A stretch of DNA of 7,683 bases, taken from the NCBI GenBank assembly GCA_030598075.1, contig JAUVQP010000071.1, positions 1 through 7,683 of the forward strand, read 5' to 3'. Numbering within the stretch: position 1 is the first letter of the stretch; each line of letters begins with the position of its first letter. This stretch comes from Miltoncostaeaceae bacterium (GTDB lineage: Bacteria; Actinomycetota; Thermoleophilia; Miltoncostaeales; Miltoncostaeaceae). The translations under genes were made by a program, and so were the position numbers. A model generated the notes under the pieces. That model was given only the letters and a program-made list of their open reading frames with translations, was not told the DNA's origin and did no database searches. This document shows positions 1 to 6,724 of this stretch, in pieces.

Positions 1-854
1 CCGAGGTCGGCCTCGACCACGGCAATCTGCCGCGCGACGAAGTCGATGGGCGCCGGAACCACCTCCTCCACGCCGAGGGTGGTCTGGGCCGTCAGGGCCG
101 TGACCGCCGACAACGGAAACCCGCCGGCCGCGCTGATGGCCTTGATGTCGGCCTGCATCCCGGCACCGCCGCCGCTGTCGCTACCCGAGACGGCGAGAAC
201 CCGAGGGGTTGCTCCGAGGAGCCGCCGGCGAAGATCCCGGGCGGCGGCCGACGGGTCCGCCGCCTCGGTTACGGCGCGCACCACGGCCAGCCGCTCGGTG
301 CCCACGGCGCCCAGGCGAAGCGCGCGACGAGCGTCGATCCCTCCAATCGCGAACCATGGCAAGCGCGCCGCGCGAGCGCCGTCGGCGGCGGCGGCCAGCC
401 CGACAGGCTGGCGCCCCGGCTTGGTGGGCGTCTTCCAGATGGGACCGACCGACGCGTAGTCGGCGCCCTCCTCGGCGGCCCTCCGGAGGGCATCGCCTCC
501 CCGCGTGGTGCGCCCAACCAGGCGATCGGGGCCGAGAACGCGGCGAGCTTCGCCGACCTCTCCGTCGGACTGCCCGATGTGGACGCCGTCGGTCGCCGCG
601 CGCCGAGCCAGCTCGGGAGAGTCGTTGACGATGAGCAGGATCCCGGCCTCCTCCGCGGCCCGAGCGCATGCCTGAGCCTCGTGGGCGAGGTCGTCGTCGT
701 CCAGCGCGCGGTCGCGAAGCTGGACGATGTCGACGCCCGAACGGGCGAGGGCGGGGATCTGGTGGGCGAGGCTCCCCGAGGAGATCTGTGCCGGGGCGAC
801 GACATAGAGGCGCGCGGCGTCCAGCCTTCGGCGGCGATCCTCGCCGGTTCTCAT
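1..854 (-). CDS. thiED: ThiE-ThiD fusion: thiamine-phosphate synthase / HMP(-P) kinase, C-terminus beyond window
   Basis: This reading frame is open from an ATG at 852-854 to the left edge, so the ThiD end is cut off. The visible part is 284 codons. Residues 1 to about 212 are thiamine-phosphate synthase, which joins HMP diphosphate to thiazole phosphate. Visible motifs are QLRDR (45-49), IVND (75-78), GVHIGQSD (90-97), GADYASVGPIWKTPTK (130-145) and AIGGID (169-174). Residues from about 218 are the N-terminus of HMP/HMP-P kinase: VLAVSGSDSGGGAGMQADIK (219-238), then SAVTALTAQTTLGV and DFVARQ. No stop or start separates the two; the linker is only a few residues. The ATG overlaps the thiG stop as ATGA. 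ThiE usually has QLREK, so the last residue here is Arg rather than Lys, and THS-like residues are replaced by TTRGG (116-120). The fold is clear. Full ThiD is about 260 residues, so roughly 190 are missing from view. Confidence 0.95.
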   Translation of the reverse strand, partial: MRTGEDRRRRLDAARLYVVAPAQISSGSLAHQIPALARSGVDIVQLRDRALDDDDLAHEAQACARAAEEAGILLIVNDSPELARRAATDGVHIGQSDGEVGEARRVLGPDRLVGRTTRGGDALRRAAEEGADYASVGPIWKTPTKPGRQPVGLAAAADGARAARLPWFAIGGIDARRALRLGAVGTERLAVVRAVTEAADPSAAARDLRRRLLGATPRVLAVSGSDSGGGAGMQADIKAISAAGGFPLSAVTALTAQTTLGVEEVVPAPIDFVARQIAVVEADL

Positions 855-1624
855 GGGCGATCGAGGTCGGGGAGGCCGACATCGCTCGTGCTCGCCTGTG
901 CGTGAGCGCGGCGTGGAGGGCGCCCCGCGTCCCGGGCCGCGCGTCCGGCCTCCACCGCCAGCCGCAACGCGTGCGCCATGCGGGCCGGGCGCTCCGAGCG
1001 CGAGATCGCGGTGGCGGCGAGCACGCCGTCGCAGCCCAGCTCGACGGCCAGCGCGGCGTCGGATGCGGTTCCGATGCCCGCGTCGAGGATGACGGGAACG
1101 GAGACGGCCTGCCGCACGAGCGCTATCGAGTAGGGGTTGAGAAGGCCGAGTCCGCTTCCGATCGGTGAGCCGAGCGGCATGACCGCCGCGCAGCCCACGG
1201 CCTCCAGGCGGTGGGCGAGCACCGGGTCGTCGGTCGTGTAGGGCAGGACCACGAACCCCTCGCCGACCAGCCGCTCCGCTGCCAGGAGGAGCTCTGGGGC
1301 ATCGGGCAGCAGAGTGCGCCTGTCCCCGATGACCTCGAGCTTGATCCAGTCCGTCTCGAATGCCTCTCGGGCGAGGCGCGCGGTGGAGACCGCGTCCGTC
1401 GCCGTGAAGCATCCAGCGGTGTTGGGGAGCACCGCCGCGCCGGCGCGGCGGATCGCGTCGTAGAGGCCTCCCGGCGCGTTCTCGACCCGACGGAGCGCGA
1501 CCGTCACGAGGTTGCTACCCGATGCGATGAGCGCCTCCTCGAAGAGGTCGAGCCGCGCGAAGCCTCCGCTTCCGAGGATGAGCCGCGTGAGCTGCCGGCC
1601 GGCAATGCCGAAGGTGGCGCTCAT
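851..1624 (-). CDS. thiG: Thiazole synthase ThiG
   Basis: ThiG condenses 1-deoxy-D-xylulose 5-phosphate, the ThiS thiocarboxylate and dehydroglycine into the thiazole phosphate of thiamine. It is a cytoplasmic TIM-barrel enzyme. The 257-residue product fits the family length. Visible family features are RLILGSGGF near the N-terminus (14-22), TVALRR (41-46), PNTAGCFTATDAV (67-79), WIKLEVIGD (93-101) with Lys95 as the expected Schiff-base lysine and Glu97, PLGSPIGSG (150-158) and DAGIGTASDAA (181-191) with Asp181. The ATG at 1622-1624 overlaps the thiS stop (ATGA), and the stop overlaps the ThiE-ThiD start. About 18 residues after GRPPRR form a low-complexity tail not expected to be catalytic. 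Its partner ThiS is directly upstream, and ThiO, which supplies the glycine imine, is one gene further. Confidence 0.97.
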   Translation of the reverse strand: MSATFGIAGRQLTRLILGSGGFARLDLFEEALIASGSNLVTVALRRVENAPGGLYDAIRRAGAAVLPNTAGCFTATDAVSTARLAREAFETDWIKLEVIGDRRTLLPDAPELLLAAERLVGEGFVVLPYTTDDPVLAHRLEAVGCAAVMPLGSPIGSGLGLLNPYSIALVRQAVSVPVILDAGIGTASDAALAVELGCDGVLAATAISRSERPARMAHALRLAVEAGRAARDAGRPPRRAHAQASTSDVGLPDLDRP

Positions 1625-1827
1625 CCACCCGCCGTCGCGCGAACGATCTCCACCCGAGCGCCCCCGTCGAGGGTCGTGCGTTCCCAGTCCCTGCGCGCGA
1701 CGACCTCCTCTCCGACAGCTGCCGCGACGCCCCTCTCGTCAGCGGCGACCCCCAACGATGCCAGCGCGTCGGCGACGGTGGATCCGTCTGGAAGCTCGCA
1801 CTCCCGTCCGTTCAGCGTTATGCGCAC
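1621..1827 (-). CDS. thiS: Sulfur carrier protein ThiS
   Basis: A 68-residue ubiquitin-like protein ending in Ala-Gly-Gly. The terminal Gly-Gly is what is adenylated by ThiF and converted to a thiocarboxylate that donates sulfur to ThiG. The start MRITLNGRE and the following DGSTVADAL are typical of ThiS. The start is a GTG at 1825-1827 that overlaps the end of thiO by 10 bases; the stop overlaps the thiG ATG (ATGA). Size, C-terminus and position between thiO and thiG all agree. The ThiF/MoeB-type activating enzyme is not in this window and must be encoded elsewhere, possibly shared with molybdopterin synthesis. Confidence 0.95.
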   Translation of the reverse strand: MRITLNGRECELPDGSTVADALASLGVAADERGVAAAVGEEVVARRDWERTTLDGGARVEIVRATAGG

Positions 1828-2936
1828 ACGGGCTCCTGCTCCGGGAAGCGATCGGGCGAGAGATCGGAAAGGTCGGACGGCGGGCGACCCTCGAGGAGCA
1901 GCCCGATGGCCTCGGCGACCAGGGGGGTGAGCAGCACGCCATGGCGGTATCCGCCGACGGCCCAGATGAGACGGTCGGCGGAGTCGCGGCCGAGGGCGGG
2001 CGATCCGTCGGCTGTGGCGGGTCGAAGGCCCGTGGTCACCTCGGCGAAGTCCATCTCGCCAAGCGCCGGGAGGGCCTCGAGGGCGTCGTCGAGAAGCTCG
2101 TAGACGCCTTCGGCGCTCGGGCGCGCGTCTCCACGCTCCTCGCTTGTGGCACCCACGACGATCTCACCGTTGGTGCGCGTCACCACGTAGACGTCCGGTG
2201 TACGCACGACGTGGGAGACGGGGGGCGGCTTGGCTTCGGGAACACGGAGGCGGATGGCCTGCCCCTTGACGGGTCTCAGGGGCACGCGCCCCGCGAGGCG
2301 TCCGGCAGACCACCCTGCTGCCAGCACGACGTCCGCCGCCTCCAGACGGCGGCCCGAGGCCAGCGTGACCCCGCCGACCGTGCCGTCCGGAGCCCGATCG
2401 AGCCGGACTGCCTCGTCGTTGACGATCATCACGCCCCGCGTCGAGCACGCCGTGCGAAGATTCGAGAGGAGCCGGCGTGGGTCAACCTGGGATTCTTCGG
2501 GGAAGCGAAGGCCGCCCGCGACCGTCGGTGCCAGCGAAGGCTCGATCCGACGCAGGTCCGACCCCCCCCGCCACCGCTCGTCGTGGCCAAGTCGCTCGAT
2601 GTGCGCGGCCCGTCGCCGAACGACGGGGATCTGCTCCGGGCGCGCTGCGACGTGAAGCGTCCCACGGCGCTCGAATCCGGCGTCGTCCCCTCCATCCTCG
2701 CTGAGCTGGGAGAGGAGCGCGGGCCATCCGTCGAGCGCGCGCCGCTGAAGGTCGAGAAGTCGCTCCTCGCCTTCGACCGCCTCGGACCACGGGCCGAGCA
2801 TGCCGGCGGCCGCCCACGCCGCCGGCGGGCCACCGTCGTCGAGGAGGGTCACGGCGCCTCCGGCGCGAGCGGCGCGCCACGCGATCGCGAGGCCCCAGGG
2901 CCCGCTGCCCACGACGATCAGATCGTTTCCGCTCAC
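1818..2936 (-). CDS. thiO: Glycine oxidase ThiO (FAD-dependent)
   Basis: ThiO is a flavoenzyme that oxidises glycine with O2 to the imine used by ThiG; its presence implies the aerobic thiazole route rather than ThiH. The 372-residue product starts with a beta strand and dinucleotide fold, VVGSGPWGLAIAWRAARAG (8-26), with the GxGxxG glycines at 10, 12 and 15. Further DAO-family features are an AAWAAAGMLGPW block, RPVKGQAIRLR, a late GLRPATADGSPALG segment and the C-terminal GGYRHGVLLTP that closes on the flavin. I chose the GTG at 2934-2936 because it overlaps the stop of the binding-protein gene as GTGA and the FAD fold begins a few residues later; no other start fits better. The 3' end overlaps thiS by 10 bases. 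A related D-amino-acid oxidase is the alternative, but the operon context settles it as ThiO. Confidence 0.94.
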   Translation of the reverse strand: MSGNDLIVVGSGPWGLAIAWRAARAGGAVTLLDDGGPPAAWAAAGMLGPWSEAVEGEERLLDLQRRALDGWPALLSQLSEDGGDDAGFERRGTLHVAARPEQIPVVRRRAAHIERLGHDERWRGGSDLRRIEPSLAPTVAGGLRFPEESQVDPRRLLSNLRTACSTRGVMIVNDEAVRLDRAPDGTVGGVTLASGRRLEAADVVLAAGWSAGRLAGRVPLRPVKGQAIRLRVPEAKPPPVSHVVRTPDVYVVTRTNGEIVVGATSEERGDARPSAEGVYELLDDALEALPALGEMDFAEVTTGLRPATADGSPALGRDSADRLIWAVGGYRHGVLLTPLVAEAIGLLLEGRPPSDLSDLSPDRFPEQEPVCA

Positions 2937-3955
2937 CGTTCCCCCTCGGGGAGAAACTCGTCCGTGACGCTGCCGCCGACATCGGCCCCGCCGGTGAGGA
3001 GCCCGTTGTCGCGCATCCAGCCCGCGAAGCGGGCCCATTGATCCGGATCGAGCGAGAGTGTGTCCTGGTCGTCGGGGGCGATGAGCGGCGCGGTCAGGCG
3101 AGCCTGCTCGATCGCGATATCGCGGTCCGCGATGTCGCCCGCGGCGATCACGGCGTCGACCGCCCCCGCCTGGTCGGCGCCGGCCCAGTCCTGGCCGCGC
3201 TGGAGCGCGGCGAGGAAGTCTTGAACCAACTCCGGCTGGGATTCGGCGACCTCGTCGCTCGTCACCACGACAAGCTCGTCGTAGTCGGGAACCCCGAAGT
3301 CCTCGAGCCGGAACACCTCGAGCTCGACGCCCTTGCTCTCGATCTCGGGCACCTCGATGTTCCAGTACGCGCCGATCAGGGCGTCGACCTTGCCCGACGC
3401 GAGGGCGGGCGAGAGGTTGAACCCGACGTTTCGCACATTCACCTTCGCCGGATCGCCTCCGTCGGCGCGCACGACCGTGTCGAGCAGCCGGCGATCGGAG
3501 GGCAGCCCGGTCGCGCCGACGGTCTTTCCCTCCAGGTCGCGCGGCCGCGAGATCTCTCGGTCGGCGCGCACGATGACCGAGTTCAGAGGGTGGACCGCCA
3601 CCGCCCCCACGGCCCGCACGGGGATGCCACGCGAGCGTGCGAGGATGACCTCCGGCGCGTACGAGATCGCGAACGGCGCGCGACCGGCCGCCACCTGCTT
3701 GAGCGCTGCGGCGGGGTCGCTCGGGACGACGGGGTCGACCCGTAGGCCCTCGGCCTCGAAGTGCCCTTGCTCGATGCCCGCGAAGACACCCATGTGATCG
3801 ACGTTCGGGAACCAGTCGAGGATGAGCTTGACATCCCGGACGGGGGTTGACGCCGGATCGTCCGCTCCCCCGCACGCCGTCAGGAAGACCGAGATCGCGA
3901 GGCCCAGAACGAGCGCCCGGATCGACTGCCGCGCTCGTATCACGGGCGTCTCCAT
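2933..3955 (-). CDS. thiY: ThiY-like lipoprotein: substrate-binding protein for a thiamine pyrimidine precursor
   Basis: This is the extracytoplasmic binding protein of the ABC importer. It starts with a lipoprotein signal: Arg residues at 7, 9 and 13, a hydrophobic core, then LTAC with the lipidated Cys28. After that comes the NMT1/THI5-like domain, marked by KLILDWFPNVDHMGVFAG (43-60), followed by FAISYAPEV, NSVIVRADREISRPRDLEGK and a DALIGAYWN block. The product is 340 residues. Characterised ThiY proteins bind formyl-aminomethylpyrimidine, a thiamine breakdown product, or related HMP compounds; which one applies here cannot be read from sequence. No cysteine other than the lipobox one is present, so it is not the yeast THI5 enzyme type with its CCCFC motif. 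The ATG at 3953-3955 lies inside the end of the permease gene (16-base overlap), and the stop overlaps the thiO GTG. A riboflavin-precursor or nitrate/taurine-type role is less likely in this operon. Confidence 0.9.
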   Translation of the reverse strand: METPVIRARQSIRALVLGLAISVFLTACGGADDPASTPVRDVKLILDWFPNVDHMGVFAGIEQGHFEAEGLRVDPVVPSDPAAALKQVAAGRAPFAISYAPEVILARSRGIPVRAVGAVAVHPLNSVIVRADREISRPRDLEGKTVGATGLPSDRRLLDTVVRADGGDPAKVNVRNVGFNLSPALASGKVDALIGAYWNIEVPEIESKGVELEVFRLEDFGVPDYDELVVVTSDEVAESQPELVQDFLAALQRGQDWAGADQAGAVDAVIAAGDIADRDIAIEQARLTAPLIAPDDQDTLSLDPDQWARFAGWMRDNGLLTGGADVGGSVTDEFLPEGER

Positions 3956-4785
3956 GGCGGCTGGGTTGCGTGATGTCGGTGGGGGAGGGCAAGCCGTTCG
4001 GCGACGGCGACAAGGCCGAAGAAGCCAACCCCGATGACCCCCAGCCACACGATGGCGGCGAAGGCCAGGACCGTGTCGAACTGTGCCGTGCTGATCTCCG
4101 CGAGGTAGCCGAGCCCACGGTCGGCGCCGACGTACTCCGCCACGACCGCTCCGGTCACGGCGAAGACGGCGGCGAGCTTGAGACCCGAGAACAGAGGGGG
4201 CAGCGCCGCGGGGAAGGTGACGTTGCGCCAGATCCACCCCCGGCCCGCGCCGAGGCTGCGGGCGGCTCGCACCAACTCGGGATCGGCCGAGCGCAGTCCG
4301 TCGACCCCGGTGACGACGATCGGGAAGACCGTGATCAGGAACGCCACCAGGATCTGGGCCACCCCGAAGCTGGTCCAGATGGCGATGATCGGAGCGACGG
4401 CGAGCAGCGGCACCGCTTGACTCGCGATGACCCAGGGGTAGACCGCTCGCTCGGCGATGCGGGACGCGGCGATCCAGGCGGCCAGGACGAGGCCGAGCGC
4501 GGTGGCGAGCATCAGCCCCAGCGCCGCCGCGCCGATCGTCGCCCGCGCGTGGAACCAGAGCGCGCCGCGTGAGCTCCACAGCTCGCTCGCGACGGCCGCT
4601 GGAGAGGGGAGAAGCCACTCCCGGGTCTCCACGAAGGCGGACAGGAGCGCCCAGACCGCGACGCCCACCAAGGGCAGGGCCAGGAGTGGGAGGCGAAGAA
4701 GAGCAGAACTCGTCGCTCGGCCTCCGCGGGGGACTCCCCTGGGGGCCGGCCGGTCGGACGCGAGGGTGCGGTTCGCCGTGCTCAT
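3940..4785 (-). CDS. thiX: ThiX-like ABC transporter permease (pyrimidine precursor uptake)
   Basis: An inner-membrane permease of the BPD_transp_1 / SsuC-TauC-like type, 281 residues. Six hydrophobic segments can be seen, roughly at 29-51, 84-106, 118-138, 140-160, 203-220 and 236-262. The cytoplasmic EAA loop, which contacts the ATPase, is ELVRAARSLGAGRGWIWRNV (170-189). The conserved LLPSP after the first membrane segment (58-62) is typical of this subfamily. The ATG at 4783-4785 overlaps the stop of the ATPase gene as ATGA, which decides the start. Downstream it overlaps the binding-protein gene by 16 bases. Together with its neighbours it forms a complete three-gene importer. Substrate is inferred from the ThiY-like partner and the TPP-controlled operon. 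Confidence 0.92.
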   Translation of the reverse strand: MSTANRTLASDRPAPRGVPRGGRATSSALLRLPLLALPLVGVAVWALLSAFVETREWLLPSPAAVASELWSSRGALWFHARATIGAAALGLMLATALGLVLAAWIAASRIAERAVYPWVIASQAVPLLAVAPIIAIWTSFGVAQILVAFLITVFPIVVTGVDGLRSADPELVRAARSLGAGRGWIWRNVTFPAALPPLFSGLKLAAVFAVTGAVVAEYVGADRGLGYLAEISTAQFDTVLAFAAIVWLGVIGVGFFGLVAVAERLALPHRHHATQPPWRRP

Positions 4786-5558
4786 GCCATCGCCCCCGCC
4801 CTGCCGAGGGCGGCGAGCAGGCGTCGCTTCAGGTCGGCGAAGGCGGGGGTGGTGGTCGTTCCGGCGGCGCGCGGATACGGGAGGTCCACGTCCAGCTCGG
4901 CCACCACCCGCGTCGGTCTGGGACCGCAGACGAGGACCCGCGACGCGAGCAGCAGCGCTTCGTCCAGGTCGTGGGTCACGAGGAGGACGGTGGGGCGGTG
5001 GCGGCTCCATGCCGCGAGCAGCTCCCGGTGAAGCGCGGCGCGCGTCAGCGCGTCGAGAGCCCCGAATGGCTCGTCCAACAGCCACACGCTGTTGCCGGCC
5101 TCGAGCGCGCGGGCGAGCGCGGCGCGCTGGCGCAGGCCGCCCGAGAGCGCGTGCGGATAGTGGTGCTCGTGACCCGTGAGGCCGTAGGCGCTGATCAGTT
5201 CCGCGGCGCGCTGGCGGGCGCCGGCCCGGCTGAGCCCGCGCAGCTCCCCGCCCAGCGCGATGTTCTCCCGCAGCGTGCGCCAGGGAAGGAGCGCGTCCGT
5301 TTGCGGCATCAGGCTGATCAACCCGAGTCGGCTCGCCGCCCGATGTCCGTCCAGCAGGACATCACCGTCGTCGGGTTCCAAGAGCCCGGCCAGCGTCGAG
5401 AGAAGCGTGCTCTTTCCGCATCCCGAAGGACCGATGATCGCCACGAGCTCGCCGCGCTGGACGTCGAGATCGACGCCGTCCAGGACGGGCACCGGACCGC
5501 CGTCGCCGGGCAGCTCGAGATAGAGGTCGCGGGCGGAGAGGGCTGCGGTCTCAGACAT
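4782..5558 (-). CDS. thiZ: ThiZ-like ABC transporter ATP-binding protein
   Basis: A 258-residue cytoplasmic ATPase that powers the importer. All nucleotide-binding motifs are intact: Walker A GPSGCGKST (43-51), Q-loop MPQTDALLPW (84-93, Gln86), signature LSGGLRQRAALARAL (138-152), Walker B VWLLDEP (158-164, Asp162/Glu163), D-loop GALD and the switch His196 in VTHD. The overall pattern matches the nitrate/sulfonate/taurine/ThiZ group, whose partners are single-domain permeases like the next gene. The ATG at 5556-5558 sits across the thiL stop as ATGTCTGA, giving an 8-base overlap, and the stop overlaps the permease ATG. The signature has Leu where LSGGQ or LSGGM is more usual, a tolerated change. 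Thiamine-precursor specificity is inferred from context. Confidence 0.93.
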   Translation of the reverse strand: MSETAALSARDLYLELPGDGGPVPVLDGVDLDVQRGELVAIIGPSGCGKSTLLSTLAGLLEPDDGDVLLDGHRAASRLGLISLMPQTDALLPWRTLRENIALGGELRGLSRAGARQRAAELISAYGLTGHEHHYPHALSGGLRQRAALARALEAGNSVWLLDEPFGALDALTRAALHRELLAAWSRHRPTVLLVTHDLDEALLLASRVLVCGPRPTRVVAELDVDLPYPRAAGTTTTPAFADLKRRLLAALGRAGAMA

Positions 5559-6531
5559 CGTGGAGGTACCCCAGCTCGGCGGTTCTCACCGCATCCCCGC
5601 CGCGCGTGAGGCGGACGTCGGGCCGGCCTTCGACCACCCCGCCAATCGCTGTCAGGCCCGCCGTGAGCCCCGTCGCGAGAACGGACACCTCTTCTTTGGG
5701 CAGGCACACCAAGAGCTCGTAGTCCTCTCCTCCCGCGAGGGCGGCGAGGGCGGGGTCGCGGCCGAGTGACGCGGTGATGGGCTCGACCGACGGATGAAGG
5801 GGTAGCGCTCCGAGGTCGATCTCGATGGTGACGCCGGACGCGCGAGCCAGGCGCAGCGCGTCGATTCCGAGGCCATCCGAGATGTCCATCATCGCCGTTG
5901 CTCCGCCGTCGCGGAGAAGCTCGCCCTCCGTCAACCGCGGCTCCGGGCGGCGATGCCGCAGGATGGCTGCATCGACCATGCTCTCGGGCACGCCGTCGAT
6001 GGCCGCGGGATCATCGAGTGCGGAGAGGCCGACACCGGCGCCGCCGATGACTCCGGTCGTGCAGAGAACATCGCCCGGGCGCGCGCCGTCGCGTCGGACC
6101 GCGGCGCACCCGGTGGGCAGCCTCCCGAGCGCCGTCACGGAGAGGACCAGCGCGGGGGCCGCGGTGAGGTCGCCGCCCGCGACGCTGACGCCGAACCGGG
6201 CGGCGAGCGCCTCCATGCCGGAGTAGAGCTGCCCGATGTCGGCGTCGTCGAGGGCGTCGCCGGCAGGCAGCCCCAGGCCGACGAGCGCCGCGACGGCTTT
6301 CGCGCCCATGGCGGCGAGGTCCGAGAGGCTGACCGCGAGGGCCTTGTGTCCGAGGTCGGCGAACCCGGCCGTGCTCCGGCGAAAGTGCACGTCCTCGACG
6401 AGGAGGTCCTGCGTCGCGACCATCGCCGGATCGCCCTCCAGAACCGCGGCGTCATCGCCGATGCCGACGACGACCCCGGGGCGGGTCCTCACCTGCGACG
6501 CGATGCGCTCGATCAGTTCGAGCTCCGACAA
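5551..6531 (-). CDS. thiL: Thiamine-phosphate kinase ThiL
   Basis: ThiL phosphorylates thiamine monophosphate to the coenzyme thiamine diphosphate. It belongs to the PurM/SelD-like ATP-binding superfamily. Motifs in order are GIGDDAAV (23-30), TQDLLVEDVHF (40-50), KALAVSLSDLAAMGA (63-77), VAGGDLT, TTGVIGGAGVGL, MDISDGLGID and GGEDYELLV. Length from the preferred start is 326 residues, normal for the family. I prefer the TTG at 6529-6531, because GGGAG at 6540-6544 lies 8 bases upstream and the product then starts SELELIERI. A GTG at 6535-6537 in the same frame lies only 2 bases from that site, and an ATG at 6553-6555 lies inside the riboswitch core, so both are less likely. It is first in the operon and overlaps the ATPase gene by 8 bases. 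Confidence 0.95.
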   Translation of the reverse strand: MSELELIERIASQVRTRPGVVVGIGDDAAVLEGDPAMVATQDLLVEDVHFRRSTAGFADLGHKALAVSLSDLAAMGAKAVAALVGLGLPAGDALDDADIGQLYSGMEALAARFGVSVAGGDLTAAPALVLSVTALGRLPTGCAAVRRDGARPGDVLCTTGVIGGAGVGLSALDDPAAIDGVPESMVDAAILRHRRPEPRLTEGELLRDGGATAMMDISDGLGIDALRLARASGVTIEIDLGALPLHPSVEPITASLGRDPALAALAGGEDYELLVCLPKEEVSVLATGLTAGLTAIGGVVEGRPDVRLTRGGDAVRTAELGYLHDV

Positions 6532-6544
6532 GGCCACTGCTCCC
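6529..6544 (-). promoter_or_regulatory. thiL ribosome binding site and TTG start, overlapping riboswitch P1 side
   Basis: GGGAG at 6540-6544, eight bases before TTG (6529-6531). The same G-rich bases are the 3' edge of the conserved riboswitch sequence AGCGAAGGGA. Folding of the ligand-bound aptamer could therefore hide the ribosome binding site directly. Confidence 0.6.
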
Positions 6545-6626
6545 TTCGCTGGCATTACCCAGATCAGGTCGTAGGGGTCGAGGCCGGACCGCCTCCTCTC
6601 AGCCGCCCACGGCAGCTCCCCCGGTA
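6541..6626 (-). promoter_or_regulatory. TPP (THI-box) riboswitch
   Basis: Read on the minus strand, this is a clear TPP aptamer. The conserved pyrimidine-sensing arm has P3 GCUGCC/GGCGGC followed by CUGAGA. P2 pairs GGGG (about 6617-6621) with CCCC (about 6574-6577). A short P3a hairpin is GAGGC/GCCUC. The diphosphate-sensing arm shows ACCUGAUCUGGGUAAUGCC followed by AGCGAAGGGA, with the P5 stem CUGG/CCAG. It lies directly before thiL. There is no terminator hairpin with a U run between aptamer and gene, so control is probably at translation initiation. The P1 pairing is not obvious to me, and the 5' boundary is therefore approximate. Confidence 0.97.
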
Positions 6627-6631
6627 CCCCG

Positions 6632-6660
6632 AGGGTAACACCTGTTCGGTCGACGGCTAA
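6632..6660 (-). promoter_or_regulatory. Putative housekeeping promoter of the thi operon
   Basis: On the minus strand, TTAGCC (6655-6660) is followed after 17 bases by TACCCT (6632-6637), which is preceded by TG one base upstream (extended -10). Transcription would start near 6625, right at the 5' edge of the riboswitch, which is the main support. The -35 match is weak (3 of 6). A perfect 5-base inverted repeat TACCC-CGA-GGGTA (6625-6637, plus-strand reading) covers the -10. Confidence 0.45.
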
Positions 6661-6684
6661 GGGATCGAGCCGCGCGACCGATAC
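6658..6684 (+). promoter_or_regulatory. Putative sigma-28 (FliA)-type promoter
   Basis: TAAGGGAT (6658-6665), 11 bases, then ACCGATAC (6677-6684). The flagellar sigma-28 consensus is TAAAGTTT-N11-GCCGATAA: 5 of 8 and 6 of 8 bases match, with exact spacing. Transcription would start near 6691, about 34 bases before the ATG at 6725. Downstream genes resemble chemotaxis and wall-hydrolase functions, which agrees. A chance match cannot be excluded by eye. Confidence 0.45.
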
Positions 6685-6713
6685 AGGCATGCGCTTGCCG
6701 CGCGCGGCCACAC

Positions 6714-6724
6714 GAGGAGACGTC
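6714..6724 (+). promoter_or_regulatory. Strong ribosome binding site before the 33-codon gene
   Basis: GAGGAG (6714-6719) lies 5 bases before ATG 6725-6727. It is the best ribosome binding site on the plus strand of this window and is the reason for calling so short a gene. Confidence 0.6.

Noticed and set aside
181..882. Open frame of 233 codons on the minus strand
   Set aside because: Overlaps the ThiE part in another frame; Arg/Pro/Gly-rich and without motifs, while the true frame carries all ThiE motifs.
1512..3041. Long open frame (509 codons) on the plus strand
   Set aside because: It lies antisense to thiO, thiS and thiG, has Arg/Pro/Ala-rich composition without domains, and is an effect of high GC.
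3038..3745. Open frame of 235 codons on the plus strand
   Set aside because: Mirror image of the ThiY-like gene in the third-position frame; no motif or ribosome binding site.
6553..6555. ATG upstream and in frame with thiL as its start
   Set aside because: It is the AUG of the invariant riboswitch sequence GGGUAAUGCC; there is no ribosome binding site before it, and the added residues MPAKGAVA are aptamer sequence.
5953..6660. Open frame of 235 codons on the plus strand
   Set aside because: Antisense to thiL and the riboswitch; no recognisable domain.
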